Source: Annulohypoxylon bovei var. microspora
Lineage: Eukaryota; Ascomycota; Sordariomycetes; Xylariales; Hypoxylaceae
Length of the DNA stretch: 64,000 nt
Assembly (NCBI GenBank): GCA_022836615.1
Contig: MU405222.1
Coordinates: 186,001-250,000 of the forward strand
Direction of reading: 5' to 3'
The position numbers and the translations under genes were made by a program. Below, piece after piece: positions 47,635 through 60,226 of the stretch (position 1 is the stretch's first letter; each line of letters begins with the position of its first letter). Under the pieces are notes generated by a model. That model was not told the DNA's origin and made no database searches. It saw only the letters and a program-made list of their open reading frames with translations.

Positions 47635-48105
47635 CTTGGGAGTCTGTTTGGGGGTTACAGGCGGCTCCTCAGCTATGGAAATGGTCGGGACAGGTAATGC
47701 AGACACAGACAAAGGCGAAGCTCTAGGTGAAGAGCCTGTTGTCGATATTGAAGGAGTGGTTATTGTAGTTGTAGTTGTGACGGTAGTGGAGCTAATTGTA
47801 GGTGTGGCTGTATCGTTACTAGTAGAAGCTGGTAATAGTAACGGGCTGGGGGGTAGTGGTTGGTTAGAAGCTTCAGCTATCGCCTCTGTGGCTTTAGCGC
47901 CTTTATCAGTGCTACTGCCTGCAGTTTTATCAAGGAAGCCAGAGCTGACAGGTGACGCAGATTGTGCAGGTGTACCCGGCCGACTCGAATTTGGACTTGC
48001 GTTTGGACTTTGGCCGTGGTTTCCCCGTCGAATTAGGTCCACTAGCGAAGGCCGGGCCCGCAGTGTCGGTCGCAGCCCGAGCATGCAGCAAAAACGTGTA
48101 ATCAC
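47635..48105 (-). other. Low-complexity open frame in phase with the VMA1 start
   Basis: An open frame of 157 codons runs from an ATG at 48105 directly into the VMA1 ATG at 47634 without a stop. The first 35 residues look ordered and basic (MLGLRPTLRARPSLVDLIRR), and the rest is rich in Ser, Thr and Pro (TTVTTTTTITTPSIST). It could be an N-terminal extension of the V-ATPase subunit, an upstream gene sharing the first VMA1 exon, or a chance opening, since the opposite strand is also open over the same span. V-ATPase A subunits normally lack such an extension, so I do not call it a gene. Confidence 0.35.
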
Positions 48106-49062
48106 GTAGCGTAAACTATATTTCTAAAAGAAGTTATATTCGACTAAGTTGTCGAAAGCCAGGTCTGGTATATCTCCAAAGATTCGCTCTGCTGCTAGAG
48201 AAGTAGTTGTGTACGTATGTTGCATCCGGGAGATGATGTTGATTACGAGTTACAGCCGATACGAAAGATTACCAAAGCGTTCCAAGTTATGATAGTACAA
48301 GTACAAGTACCAACCTCCCGTTGAAATCCCCTCATTCCTGCAATAGCTCCGTTTCAGCATCTGCTTGGCCAGTTCTCTTATCTAATCCTATGTATGTATG
48401 TATTATTGACTCTATTCTCTCCATTTTCCATCCATCTTTTTTCTTTTGAATTACGAAGGATAAGATGAGCCAATGAGACACTGTTCCCACATTAACTACC
48501 GACAGCTAGAAGTATATTGGCTACCAAAGACTGCAAATATGTATGCAATATATCTAACTACCAATACTATTCTTAGAAAACAGGACTATATTTAACATGA
48601 CGTATATACCAGTATACTGGTCTTTTCCGTGGCCGCAGGAAGGAATAACTCCCTAGAAACTCTGAATGAGGGGCTCAAAATCCGGTCACATTTCAACTAG
48701 CTCTATCATACGCATTACAATTCTTACAGTATACCATAGTTAATCCATATTGTATTATCTCAAAATTATATATTCTAACATATTCCAATCCATTTGCTTT
48801 TTATAACCTATTCAAGTTTAGGGGCTCCGTGTATCTATAAACCTCTACTTTGTAAAAACGTTTAATGTTCCTACCAATTCATGGTCCGTGGGAATCAACC
48901 CGATAAACCGCCAAAGCTATCATAAGAAGGATCACTAGACAGCTAGAGAATCTCGAATCATCCCCTTTGGAATTGTGCCTCAGACGAGACAAATCATTCA
49001 CTTGATATACTAAAAGAAACATAACAATAACTAGTTATACTATTTAGTTATTATTTAGGGGC
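48106..49062. other. AT-rich intergenic region, no gene seen
   Basis: A strongly AT-rich spacer (for example TTGTATTATCTCAAAATTAT near 48750). No open frame of note and no RNA gene recognised. Confidence 0.5.
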
Positions 49063-51429
49063 TTAAATATACAAACTCCCTTTCTCAACCAATATCTCCC
49101 CAAAAGCCCTCAACATGTCCAAATCTACGACTACACTCCCCAACGTATCACGTATAACCGAACCACCACACTCCTCTTCAAGATTCACCCCAGAGCCATC
49201 CTTCGTCTCAGCGACAAGACCAAACTTGAACCCAGGGGTAATACAATTATCCTGCGCCCTTCCCGCCCTCGTCTTACATATCTCCCTGCCCTTACACTCT
49301 CCCTTACAGCTCCCTACTCCCCATCCCCGGCCTCTCCTCCCAAAGTACTCCTCAAACGCTGTATCATTGTTCTCAAAGAGTACAGTCAGGCTATGCCAGA
49401 ATGCTGGTGTTAGCTCTTGCTCATTCCCTAACTCTAACACCTTTCCTACCCCCGTCCCTACAAGTGGTCCGTACGTCTCCTTGGCCGAATAGTACTTCGA
49501 CCACTTCGGCCCGGCAGTCGAAAAGTCCGGATCGCTCATGTTGGCGACGTAGGTAGTAGCGTCGAGCACGGCGAAGGTGACCGGGTCTACGTCGTACACG
49601 CGGAAGGCCGGATGCCCTGAGGTTGGCGTCATCGACGGCGCGATGTACGATGTCACTATTGCGTTTTCGTGTGATCTATTCTCATAATCTGCGTACGAGA
49701 GTTGGAACTCGTCGAAGTGTGTGTGGCCTATATCTTATAAGCTTTCGTTCATCATAACTTTCCCCTTTTTCATAAATTGAGCATCCAGAGGAATCAAAAG
49801 GGGCTGACCTACCAAAGAACATAGCCGCAATAGTCCCCTGATACCGCCTCACAATCTGGTCAAAGTAATTCGAGGCATCGTGAAACGCATCACGGCCTCC
49901 CATCGACATATGTCCAAGGATATACACACTCTCACCCGCCCTCTCCGCCGCATCTAGCTCACTAACAAGCCATTTTAACTGCCCACTCGGATCCTTCTCC
50001 ATCGGGTCCGCATACAACCAATAGTTCTGATCATAGTATAAATTCGTGTTCACCGAAATAACCCTTAAGCCACCATCGCCTACCACACTTGGATGCCTCA
50101 CCGCATACCCCCCAAACTCCCTCGTCGTTCCTGTGGCCTGGGTTCCAATCCACGGCATCCAAGCTTCCGCCAGCAGCTCGTAGACCCATTGCACACCGTC
50201 GCTATCCCGAGCCGATGCAGGCAAAAACGCATTCGTGGGCGAAGCTTCATGATTCCCAGCCGTCCCATACACATGCAGGCCAGCGGTGTCCATCCGCGCG
50301 TACGCATCTTGTATGCTGCGGGAGTTGTGGGCTTGTGAAGTGCGCCAGATAGCGTGGTCGACTATATCGCCAGTGAAGATAGCGAAGCCAGCGTCGGGCG
50401 CTATGTTTTTGATGGCCGCGTACATGCTATCTTCCAGGCTGGAGGGAGCGTCGCACGTGTGTTCGCCATGGGGACTAGCTGGGTAGGGGTTGTCATCGCC
50501 GATGTATTCTCTAAGGAGGGATTAGTGAGATGTCTAGAGGAATGCTATTTTGCTTGAAATAAAGATTGAATGATACATAGGAGGCATATTATAATATGGT
50601 GTTCCAAATAAAAAAAGGAGTTCGACAATAATACCTTAGACTTGAATTTTTTTCAGACAGTTACCCCTTTAACGCACGACTATAGGAATACATACGCACA
50701 ACTCCAAATTCAGGGGTTGCCTCACCTACAGCAAATCGGCTTCGAACAATTCGCATTAGCGCCCACGACATACAGCGGGTCGACATGAATATCAGAGAAA
50801 TGCACCACTTGCAGCGGTTTAAGGCCGCTGGGAGATGGTCGTGTAGTCCTCGGTCTCGGCGACGGGAACGAGATATTGTACGGCTCGACCTCGGGGTACG
50901 AGCATAATCCCATAAGCGCGATGCAGGCTAGCCGCGACGTCTTAGATCCTACTTTCATCCCGCGCAGGGCGTGGGCGATGATGGGCCCTTCGAGGGCCAC
51001 GGCACCTTCGCATACATCATCGTCCTCGATCTGGTCAGGGGTTAGTGTTCTAGGAATAACAAGGGGATCTTGAGAAAAGGGGGTATATCAGTACCCCGGA
51101 CCGTTTACAAAGCTCCGTCGTGACGCGTATGAAGAAGTCATCGCCTCTCGATGCCACAAGCTTGAGTTGAAATAAGATAGTCTGTTAGAAGTTAGTACGA
51201 GCGGAACTATACGCATAACGTGGGCTCTCACCTCGCAAGCCGCGCACGACACCGGACTCTGCGCGTCTTCCCTGATGCCGGCGACTGTATCATCGAGATC
51301 TAAATCACCTAGCACGCCTCCATTCAAAACAGGAGTTAACACCTTCTGAGACCCACCGCCGGGATCAAGGAAGCCAGTAACACCCTGTCGGACGGCCGAA
51401 GCCGCGATAATGAGCGAGAGTATCCGCAT
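49063..51429 (-). CDS. Secreted acid-sphingomyelinase-like phosphodiesterase
   Basis: A 650-residue secreted metallophosphoesterase of the acid sphingomyelinase family, from five exons: 51429-51232, 51181-51095, 51030-50726, 50510-49813 and 49727-49063. The N-terminus is a signal peptide (MRILSLIIAASAVRQGVTG). Residues about 55-150 resemble a saposin-B domain with paired cysteines (SPVSCAACE, ELCKRSG, DDDVCEG). The catalytic domain binds two metals through HFSDIHVDPLY, FTGDIVDH, GNHEASP, GHMSMGGRD and GHTHFDEF, all visible. It should cleave phosphodiesters such as sphingomyelin or nucleotide derivatives in the secretory or vacuolar lumen. A cysteine-rich segment near the C-terminus (GSCKGECKGREICKTRAG) is typical of fungal members. 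Confidence 0.92.
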
Positions 51430-52692
51430 CGCGACGTCTCGGCCCTACTCTATCCACGCTGCAGTAGCTTACAAAAATCGGAGCATAGATGTAGGTAGAT
51501 ATGTGATTCCCAACTTTGCCTGATAATATTCGATGGTCATAATCTTACACAAAGGGTCATACAAAAGCCATGACTACTAGTAACTAAGTAGTTTGCAAAC
51601 ATACCACATAAATGGCCAAGTCTACTTTCGAGATCCGTGGATAGCCGTACCTAGTATTACCTAGTGACACTTAAACAGATGTATTTGAATTTTGGGTAAC
51701 CGTGAAGCTTATCTCCGATTTAACTCTCCTAGTAGCTTTCTTAGTCAACCCTAGCGAGTCGATTGCGTAGTCGAACCGAGCACAGTCCAATCAGAGGCGA
51801 GCTAGCGAGCACATCAGACGGGTAGCGGATCTGAAGCAGCCCCCGCCGGTCACCGGATCTCTGTTAGCCTGCAGAAATAACGTAGGCCAGATAAACGGTT
51901 CATGCGGCAACGTGGGTATGACATAATGACAATGACGGAATGCTTTCTTATTCCATCGACATGGGATATGCAGGGACCCACTAGCCTCTAGACCGTCTGC
52001 GCTGTAACATGTTCTAACCGGCCATGGCAGGCCAGGCATCTGAGTTTGAGTTGGGTTAGGTACTATTACATACCTACATAGGTAGTATATGCATCCCTTT
52101 TCAAGAGGGCATCACTAGGTATCAGCCTCACGGTCCATGAGTGAACCAGCTCGTTGACTTCACATCAGCAACTTTTCAGTTGATCTTAATTACTAACAAC
52201 ACGCGGCTAAGGCGTATCTAAAGGAGAATGTCTCGTAACATTTCCAATACCGTAGATGCATGAACGCCCATGTTTTTTTCATGCAACCCAATTAGACCCG
52301 CCATCCGTTCCGTGATTCCAGGTGGCCATCGGTAGCTCTCTACTTTTTTTTTTTGCCTTCGTAATACATAGCAGCATAAGACTCGATGTACTTGCCCAAC
52401 CCGGTATGCTCCCTCTGTTATCCGCCACCAAAAAACGCCGAGGGGAATCCAGATAGAATGACAAAAAAAGAGGTGGGAATTTTCCAAAGCCACAAATTGC
52501 CAACTGAGACCTCGACATGCTTGCCAATGCCAACCGCTTAGTCTAAAATGCTGTGATACTTTTGTGCGAGTGAGGAAAAGCATCATGTCGTCCCGTCGTG
52601 ATTTCGTACTCGCCGACTGCTTGCATTTAATCCCGCCCCGTAGTATCATGGCCTGCCAATATCCTACACAGTACTGCCCCTTTTAGCTTTCC
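51430..52692. other. Intergenic, no gene seen
   Basis: It contains the phosphodiesterase promoter. TACATACCTACATAGGTAGT occurs at about 52068-52087. A minus-strand open frame of 143 codons (52218-52649) has no recognisable domain and could be 3' UTR of the next gene. Confidence 0.5.
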
Positions 52693-54092
52693 TCACTCCT
52701 TGGAGAGCAAAGGTTTCAACACCTCAAGTGCCTTCATGGACTGTTCGCACGACAGGATAACTGCTCCAGCTTGCGCAGTCGAAAGGTATGAGAGCTCGCT
52801 GCTGACGCCAGTATAATCCATTCCCATTTCCTGGATGAGCTTTCCAGCAACTCCTGAAACGATGCCCGTAGCCTCCAAGGGGAGGTTCACAAGGTCAAGG
52901 AAAATAGGCACAAGGTCGCCTTCCGTGTCACCGACGAGAGAGTCGCCAAAAACGCCAAGGTATTCTCTATCCAATAATAACGACGGAGGGTCCTCCTGAG
53001 CTAGGGTAATCGAAAGAAACCTGGGCTGCTTGGCCAGGACAGAGATGAGACTCGTATATAATTTCGTATCAACGTTGTCAAGCCAGCTCCTCCGATGCCC
53101 ATTGCCACTTGCGTGCCTGCTCAAGGATGGCCGGCGACTATAATCAACCATCTGTGATGGGTCTCTACCAGAACATTGTACTAAGCGGAGATAAGGACTA
53201 ATGTACGGGACGACATTTCGTTTCTTTAATAACTCGAATGTTCGTATTTGTAGTTCTGCTACGTTAGATGGTGGTGGTGTCGATGGAGGGTCGCTGCTGT
53301 GACTCCTGCCACGAACATGAGACATCGCGCTAGGCGATACATAGGCCGACTCATCCTTATCAAATTCGAAGTTTCGGGCGAGAAGCACCTGTACAACGGT
53401 TTGCCGATCCTTGCTAGGGACCAGGATGAAATCTGAGTAGTAAGTGGTTATGAAAAAGATAGGTACGCCTGCTAGCGCGAGAGGGCAAGTCAAGTCCATC
53501 ACTCGACTTCCCGCGTCCATTCCAGCACTTATTACCGAGAGGATTAGATATGTATCCTTTGAGATCGTGACCATCTTCGAGAGGTTTGGGGGAAGACGCT
53601 TAATGACCGGCTCGAAGACATTCTTCGCCCAATTGGAATGACACACTACCGAACACTCAACCGGTGTTATGCTTATGTTAAGGAACCCATGTTTATTGTC
53701 AATACTGAGACCTTCGGCCTCAGGTGCGAGGGTGTCATCCTCGCCTTGAGGTAGAAGAACCTGTAGTATAGGTTGAAGAAAGTTCGGGTACAGTTGCAAG
53801 GGAATGTGTATCAGGCGAAATGTCCCGTCCTAGAGCCATACGAGTCAGTATACTAACTAAATTTTCGCGACTCGTTTGCCGCTTGCATTGGCGAGGTTGT
53901 ACCAGAATATGTGCGGACAGTCTTGCTTGGTTTGCGTTACACATGGATCTACCTTTCGTAACTCGACCTCAAAGACTTCAAAGACAATTGTAACGGTTAT
54001 GGTTACTTCTGTGTCGCAGAGAAGGGTTTTGTGTAATAAATTCGATATTCGAAGTAAGGGAAGCTTACGAGAAATGATATCTGAGCATTCAT
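52693..54092 (-). CDS. CASTOR/GATSL-like ACT-domain protein
   Basis: A 386-residue protein from two exons, 54092-54069 (24 nt) and 53829-52693, joined in phase 0 across a 239-bp intron to give MNAQISFLDGTFRLIHIPLQ. The family shares ACT-domain pairs with animal CASTOR1, the cytosolic arginine sensor that acts on the TORC1 regulator GATOR2. Visible parts include the N-terminal ACT-like half (LNISITPVECSVVCHSNWAK), the typical segment CPLALAGVPIFFITTYYSDF, which carries the GIPIFYLSTY-like consensus, and a second ACT-like half (FLDLVNLPLEATGIVSGVAG). A Ser/Arg-rich linker lies near residues 180-260. Arginine sensing in fungi is inference. No membrane segment is seen. Confidence 0.75.
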
Positions 54093-57000
54093 TATGAGAA
54101 TGTGTGTGTGTGTTGAATCTGTGACGCCGTATATCACGACTTAGTGGCCAGAGCTTTCGACCCCGAAGATCGGGGACGAAGGACCCCTAAAACGCACGGA
54201 CGGAGTAACGGAGACCCGGGTAGAGTTGTGATTGGCGAAATCGCCCTCTTCCTAGCTTGAGTTCCGGGTTTCTCTTGGCTTAGGTCCCAACAAAGATCTC
54301 TGTAGTAATAGGAACGAATAGGACGAGAACAGACGAAGGAGGCGAAGAAAGGAAGAGGGGGATTATAAATAAAGAAACGATGTCAATAGATAGACTTCAA
54401 CACTAAGGTGGAGGCAAAGATAAAGAGAGAGAAAAAATTGGCTTGTCTCGAGAGATAGGCGGCGCGATAGGGCTGCTAGTCGGGAGACACACTGTGGACA
54501 CTAGCACTAGACCTCGTAGTGGACTAGCTTTAAGCTGTCTTGTTGGTTGACAGATGGATAGAAGCCCTCGAGAGGGCCTCTTTTTAACGCTTCAAGTTCA
54601 CTTCGGTAGTCTGGATAGTCTAGATAGCGTGACATGGCACCATTGGTACCATTGGCGAACCCTTGGTGGCAGAATCCCACAGGGATCGACACCCGTCGCG
54701 GCCTCCGGGACAGGGCTTTGGGAGAACGCGACTATGTATATTGCGCTGTAGTCGCTTTAGCTATCGCCGCGGATGCAAGTCGATGCAGCTACAAACAGCC
54801 CGAGGTAGATCTCTGTAGGTAAGGGCGGTTTTTGAGATGTGACCCTCGACCAAGAACGTCGAAAGGGGTTGGTTATCATGTAACAGGCCGACATCGACCG
54901 GTGAGGTGAATGGCTAAGGGGGCACCAAACCTTATTTATGTGTTTTGCTGGATGGTGTAGTCTACTACATAGTACACTACAACTTAGCTTCGCGAACCTG
55001 GATGATGTTCCTGGGCACGAACTAACATCCTATATGCGCGTATGCAAGCTGCTGCCCGCCATCTGCCCTAAAAAGGTAAGCCGCTAAGGTGCAGAGGGGT
55101 GCAGAAGGGGGCCGAGCGACATCTAAGCAATGCAGCCACTCTCGACATATCATATACATACTGCGCCATACCGCATCAGCTTCTCGGGCGCGTGGTCGAC
55201 GTCGGGGGTATAAACGAGCTAGGTGAATTCGGGAGAATCTTGCAGGACCACTCTTTATAACGGTGCAACTTTGCAACTTTGCAACGCTGGCTAGCGTGGG
55301 GGGATCTCTGGGGCTTGAGGCTTGGGTTACCGGGAGATGTATTCCTGCTTGGATTACCTGCAAGGAGTTTCGACCCTTCTGCATGATGATGTCTATTCCA
55401 GAGGGGCGCTCGTCTCGCTTCCCAATTTACCCAGGTATACCTAGGTAAGTCCTGGTGGAGGGAAGCAATATACTGCTGCATACTAAGTTAGCTGGTGGCT
55501 CGTAACACAGCATATGTGATCGACCTGGTAGGTAGACGACGATATACGCTATGCAGGTGAGTGCATTATCTGAAGTGCAACTCTAGATAGGATGGAGGAT
55601 AGATAATGAGTCGTAGGATATATGTAATAATGCTTGGCCGTACAGGCGTTGCTAAGGGGGCGTCCATTGGTACCTGAGCTCGGGGAGATTCACCATCGAT
55701 GCATGTGTTGTCGGTGCAGCTGCCCGTCCTCTGGACGAGATGCTGGGGATAAGTAACCCTTGGGAAACCCCTTGCTGCCCCGCAATTTCCTATCTCGAGC
55801 TGCTGCCGAGAGTTTCATTTGATCTTGTCACCGTTGCCGTTGCCGTGTCCACTACACACATGTAACATGGTAACGCTATTTGTCTAATTGGCGTAACGAG
55901 GCCGCCATTGGAAGAAACCACCTGGGTAATATTGGTATAATTTGTGACTGGTCACCTCAATCACGATAACTTGCGTGATGTGATGTCGAATCTTCGACTA
56001 GAGATGCCGTCTTTGAATAGGTGCCTCACATTTGACTGTAAATTGAACTCTCAATTAGCATCGTTCCCGTCCCCCCTTCGACTAGAGGTTGGTTCGATCC
56101 GAGTCTGGGGTTCTCGATTCAGAGCCGAGTGTAACCATGTCTCATACAATCTCGACCCATGATATTCGTCCGAAATGTGAAAACCCCACGAAGTTATTCT
56201 TCATCCCACTATACCCACTCATATTCCTACTGTTGCCGTGCCATACGGAACCAATCGCGAAATATCATGCTTACAATTGCTCCAGTCAATCGTCAGAGCC
56301 ATGATCAGATTTTCTTCGGGTCACAAGGGTTTCTGTTTTTGCGGCTGGCAACCCGAATAGAAGTTAATTGACTTGACAGGATCTAGATGAAACTAGCCAC
56401 CGGTGTCGTCATGAATGATGAAAACTGGACCGCATTGAATTTCGTACAGATCATTCCTCAGGCGCCACCAATTATCTTGGCTAGAAAAGTTCCGTTTTGG
56501 GACAATCAACAATCTCCTTGGCGAAAAAAATAAGTACCATTTCTAACCGTCGATGATAGCTAGTTTGAAGACGTAGCGCTCGGTATAATTAATTGCACTG
56601 AGAATGTCCTCGGACAAGCGTGGGGTTATACGTAGCATTAGGCCGTCATTGAGAGCTAGGGTCTCCAAATAGTAAGCATGTGTTCGGCTTGCTGCTGGAA
56701 GCTTTAGTTTGAGCTGGGGCTACCTAGATCCTCCTTTGTGTGAAGTACGGCGAAAACTCGAATGGGATTTCTCGGTAAGATGCATTCGTTCAATATTGCT
56801 TCGCTTCGAGACAAGCTTCCACCTTCTTGGTCTGGTTTGGCTGATCGATGAAAATCCGAAGATACCTAGGCAACTTTGCCGCGGCCCACTATGCAGGTTC
56901 ATGCATGACATAAGCTCTAATCCGTAATGAATACCAATCTGCCAATTATCTTCCCAGATCGCCAGGTTACCGCGGAAGGCGACCTCTGAACTACCCAGAA

Positions 57001-57167
57001 GACAAACCTTGCGGGGCCGAAAAGAGGCAACTGGTTCAGTTGACGCGGGATCTGCAAGACCCCGGATTTTGACGACAGTTGGATTCGGTTGGATCATTCT
57101 CGTTTTTGTGCCGTGCCGTGTTGTGTTGCCGCGACTCGGTGAAGACTAACATTAGTGCCTGATCGGC
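54093..57167. other. 3-kb intergenic region, no gene seen
   Basis: No recognisable gene. Purine-rich sequence precedes the CASTOR-like gene (54300-54440), and short direct repeats of TTTGCAAC lie near 55268-55285. A minus-strand open frame of 125 codons (56720-57097) and one of 120 codons (55022-55384) lack any known motif. CCTAGGTA-type strings occur at 55439-55447 and 56861-56870. Confidence 0.45.
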
Positions 57168-58988
57168 TCAAGAGATCGGGCGTTTGACTCCAACGACTAC
57201 TAGGTTTCGAGGGCTTTCGCGATAATCAAATACGGTCTCTATCCAACAATCTTGTACTATGTCGGAACACTGCCGGAGAAACAGCCACCTGTCGGTCACT
57301 ATTAGGGATTCGGTAACCATAGCACTAAAAGCCATGAGGCTCCAGACGGCACTGAGTTCCCGCTTGCGTGGTCCAAATGATTCCTCGTATCGCGCAATTT
57401 CCTCATCTGTGACGTCACCCATCTTCTCTCTAATTATGTTGCAGTACTCGTGATACTCTGAATTGGTGGTCAGCTTATTAATCGCTCCTCTCACGTATGA
57501 CGCGAAGTTCTTATAGCATGACTTCCGGAGCGAACCGATGACCACGGGGTTAGTACTCATATTGAACGGACTCTGGGATGGATTGCCATTATCCTTAGAC
57601 TCGTCGTTATGATAAACCCTAGTGATGACACCTCTGTCGAGAAACATCTTTTGTAGAACGGCGCGATAGAAGTGTCTCGTAAAGAAGGCGTCGCTCTCGG
57701 ATTGGGTCCAGTTTTGCGGTGCCTGGCATGCCATCATCCGAGCCGTAATATTAAGCCGGACTCCAACATCGTTGTAGTTGCAGAGACGGTCGCTCATGGG
57801 GAACCCTTGTGGGTCACGTCGCTCAGATTCCCTGACTACGCGACCATTGAGAGCCTGTAGATTTGGCCTCGTATACGGAGAGTTGTATGCAGGGGGTCCT
57901 AACTTCTCCGTCAACATGTTGTAGCAACAGCCGACGATGGCGATAGCTTGGACTCGCGGATTGAGAATTAAAGACCGTATGCCGTGATGCGATAAGTTCC
58001 CACAGGAATGGATAGATATGGCCATCAAACTGGGATCACCTCGGCCTTTCTCCGTGGTAAGGGGTTCTTGTTCAAGCTGGCTGATGACATCCGTCAAGTC
58101 TCCTGATTCCAGTTTCCCCTCGATATAATGTATGAAGCCCTTTCCCTCCTCAGACGTGTAGACCGTCCCAAGCTCACTTCGAGGTCTGAAATCCGGCACG
58201 TACCCATCCGAGTTTTTGTCAGGACTATCAACTCTGCTCAAAATCTTCTCGTCTACTTGGTCTCCGGAGATTTTGCCATCGAGCTTCTGCATCCATAGCT
58301 TCTTATTCCGGATAACCTTTTTCTTCTCGGAGATTCCTGCGTACATATCAAGCTCTTTCGCGCCTACTATGTTTTGCTCGCGACCCTCTACTGCTACAAT
58401 CTGCCTGTTATAAGGAGAGCTTGCTAATGCTCTTCCCAGATAGTTCTGGCCGCTTCCGAAGTCAACGAAATGAGTAATATCTCTTTGATATTCCGTATAA
58501 ATATCCTTGGCAAGTGTGTCCACGTAATTTGCGAAGTTTCTCACTTCGTGGATTTTCTTCGGGTTCATTCCAACTGACACCATACGTGTTAGTTTAGGAA
58601 GCTTCTCCCTCTTCGAGGAGAAATCGCGCGCTAACGATAATCTCCGTATATCCTTGATATATCTCACTAGACTCTCTGGTGGTCGAGGATCTTGTATCTT
58701 ATCCAGGTCGTCTCTCATAAGAAGATCCAGAAACCTCATAGATTCACACTGTAGAATATACGGTTGCCAATCTTGTGGTATTGCCAACTTAAAAAGTCCT
58801 GGCTCACCCGTGAAGAAATCTAGAATGTGTACGCCTCCACATAGTAGCAGGAAGAGGTTCGATGCTGTTGCAAAATTTAGGAGTTGTTCAACATATGCTT
58901 CAGTACTATCCCAACAATCTGGGTAGGGCAGAGGTTTGGTCGGCCTCATATTTAATATCTTGGCGATTTTGTGAACGAGTGTGTACAA
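57168..58988 (-). CDS. METTL25/RRNAD1-like methyltransferase
   Basis: A single-exon protein of 606 residues. The SAM-binding motif FVDFGSGQNYLGRAL lies at about 174-188, followed by VAVEGREQNIVGAKELD. The conserved signature ISIHSCGNLSHHGIRSLI and the nearby IVGCCYNMLTEKLG (near 350-370) are characteristic of the METTL25 and RRNAD1 group of eukaryotic methyltransferases. No membrane segment is evident. The substrate is uncertain; proteins or RNA are possible. The start at 58988 is the first ATG of the frame, and a later ATG at residue 14 (NMRPTKPLPYPDCW) is an equally good start. It is divergent from the SNARE gene, with 372 bp between starts. Confidence 0.85.
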   Translation of the reverse strand: MYTLVHKIAKILNMRPTKPLPYPDCWDSTEAYVEQLLNFATASNLFLLLCGGVHILDFFTGEPGLFKLAIPQDWQPYILQCESMRFLDLLMRDDLDKIQDPRPPESLVRYIKDIRRLSLARDFSSKREKLPKLTRMVSVGMNPKKIHEVRNFANYVDTLAKDIYTEYQRDITHFVDFGSGQNYLGRALASSPYNRQIVAVEGREQNIVGAKELDMYAGISEKKKVIRNKKLWMQKLDGKISGDQVDEKILSRVDSPDKNSDGYVPDFRPRSELGTVYTSEEGKGFIHYIEGKLESGDLTDVISQLEQEPLTTEKGRGDPSLMAISIHSCGNLSHHGIRSLILNPRVQAIAIVGCCYNMLTEKLGPPAYNSPYTRPNLQALNGRVVRESERRDPQGFPMSDRLCNYNDVGVRLNITARMMACQAPQNWTQSESDAFFTRHFYRAVLQKMFLDRGVITRVYHNDESKDNGNPSQSPFNMSTNPVVIGSLRKSCYKNFASYVRGAINKLTTNSEYHEYCNIIREKMGDVTDEEIARYEESFGPRKRELSAVWSLMAFSAMVTESLIVTDRWLFLRQCSDIVQDCWIETVFDYRESPRNLVVVGVKRPIS

Positions 58989-59360
58989 AGAATGAAGGAG
59001 AATTCAAATGTGAAAAGAAATGTGAAAAATAAAAGGTTAGCGAATTCTACCTTATTATTTGCGCTGGTAGCTGTTTCCAGATAATTATTTTTGGCAGTGA
59101 CCCATTATAGAAACTATTCACACTAAAAGTTTATACTCCAGGGGGCTATTTCCTAAAGCTCGGACGGCAGTTTTCCGGCCGCTGCCGAAATTCTCCCGGC
59201 CGTCCAAAAATGTACAACCACGTCATTCGTCTAAGCCGCGCGTTTGATCGTAAACCTCCTTACAATAAACATCGACCTACAACATACCGATCTAATTCGA
59301 ATTCTTTACGAGGTGCAGATGTAGCCATTAGATGCATCGGCGCATCTTGAAGCCTCCAGG
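58989..59360. promoter_or_regulatory. Compact divergent promoter region
   Basis: A 372-bp spacer shared by the start sites of the methyltransferase (minus) and SNARE (plus) genes. No particular motif is convincing. Confidence 0.4.
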
Positions 59361-60226
59361 ATGATGTCCTCAACGAACGAGCAGGACCCCTTCCTCCAAG
59401 TCCAACAGTATGCAAGCTCCCAATTTCATCCCCATCCCCGTCCCTTTTTTCGAACGTGTGGAATTAGATAGCTAACACAACTGCCCAATCATCCAGAGAT
59501 GTCCTTTCACAAATGCAGACGGTGCGCCCGCTCTTCGCCTCGTACCTGCGCATCCGCAGCCTGACGAACAGCTCCACCTCGCCCGAACTCGCGTCGGCGC
59601 GCGGCGACCTCGAACACGCGCTCGAAGCCCTAGCCGAGGACCTCGCGGACCTGGTCGAGTCCGTGCAGGCCGCGGAGTCCGACCCGGCGCTATACGGGCT
59701 ATCCGCGCACGAGGTGACGCGGCGCAAGCGGCTAGTGCAAGAAGTCGGGGGCGAGGTCGAGGACATGCGCGAGGAGCTGAGCAAAACCGCGACGCTGTCG
59801 GCTGGCGGAAAGGGATCTGCTGCGGCGCGCGCGGCTAAGGCGGCTGCCGACGGGGACCTGCCGCCTCCGAGCGCGTTTGCGATTGACGATGGGGCGACCG
59901 GAGATGGTGATGATAATTACGCGGAGTTCGAGCACCAGCAGCAGCTGCAGATGATGCAGGACCAGGACCAGCAACTTGACGGCGTGTTTGTGACAGTGGG
60001 AAATCTAAGAAGACAGGCCGACGATATGGGCCGCGAGCTCGAGGAGCAGGTCGAGATGCTCGAACATGTGGACAGTTTGGCGGATCGTGTTGGCGGGCGG
60101 CTACAGACCGGGATGCAGAAGCTGGGTTATGTCATGCGGAAGAACGAGGATCGATATAGCAGTTGCTGTATTGCGTTGCTCATCATGGTTTTGATTATAC
60201 TACTGGTGCTACTGTTAATATTATAG
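59361..60226 (+). CDS. TLG1: Syntaxin-6/Tlg1-type Qc-SNARE
   Basis: A 258-residue endosome/trans-Golgi SNARE from two exons, 59361-59407 and 59497-60226, with an 89-bp intron. The N-terminus is MMSSTNEQDPFLQVQQDVLS, matching the DPF start of syntaxin 6. The syntaxin-6 N-terminal helical domain follows, ending ALYGLSAHEVTRRKRLVQEV. A low-complexity alanine-rich linker precedes the SNARE motif (about residues 165-225), with the central glutamine in LEEQVEMLEHVD. The C-terminal anchor is a single helix, CCIALLIMVLIILLVLLLIL, so the protein is tail-anchored. The coding sequence is GC-rich. It would fuse endosomal vesicles with the late Golgi. Confidence 0.9.

Noticed and set aside
47636..48109. 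157-codon plus-strand open frame rich in Val and Gly
   Set aside because: It is the complement of the Ser/Thr-rich frame upstream of VMA1, with no recognisable domain.
56720..57097. 125-codon minus-strand open frame downstream of the METTL25-like gene
   Set aside because: No motif was recognised, and it probably falls in the 3' flank of the neighbouring gene.
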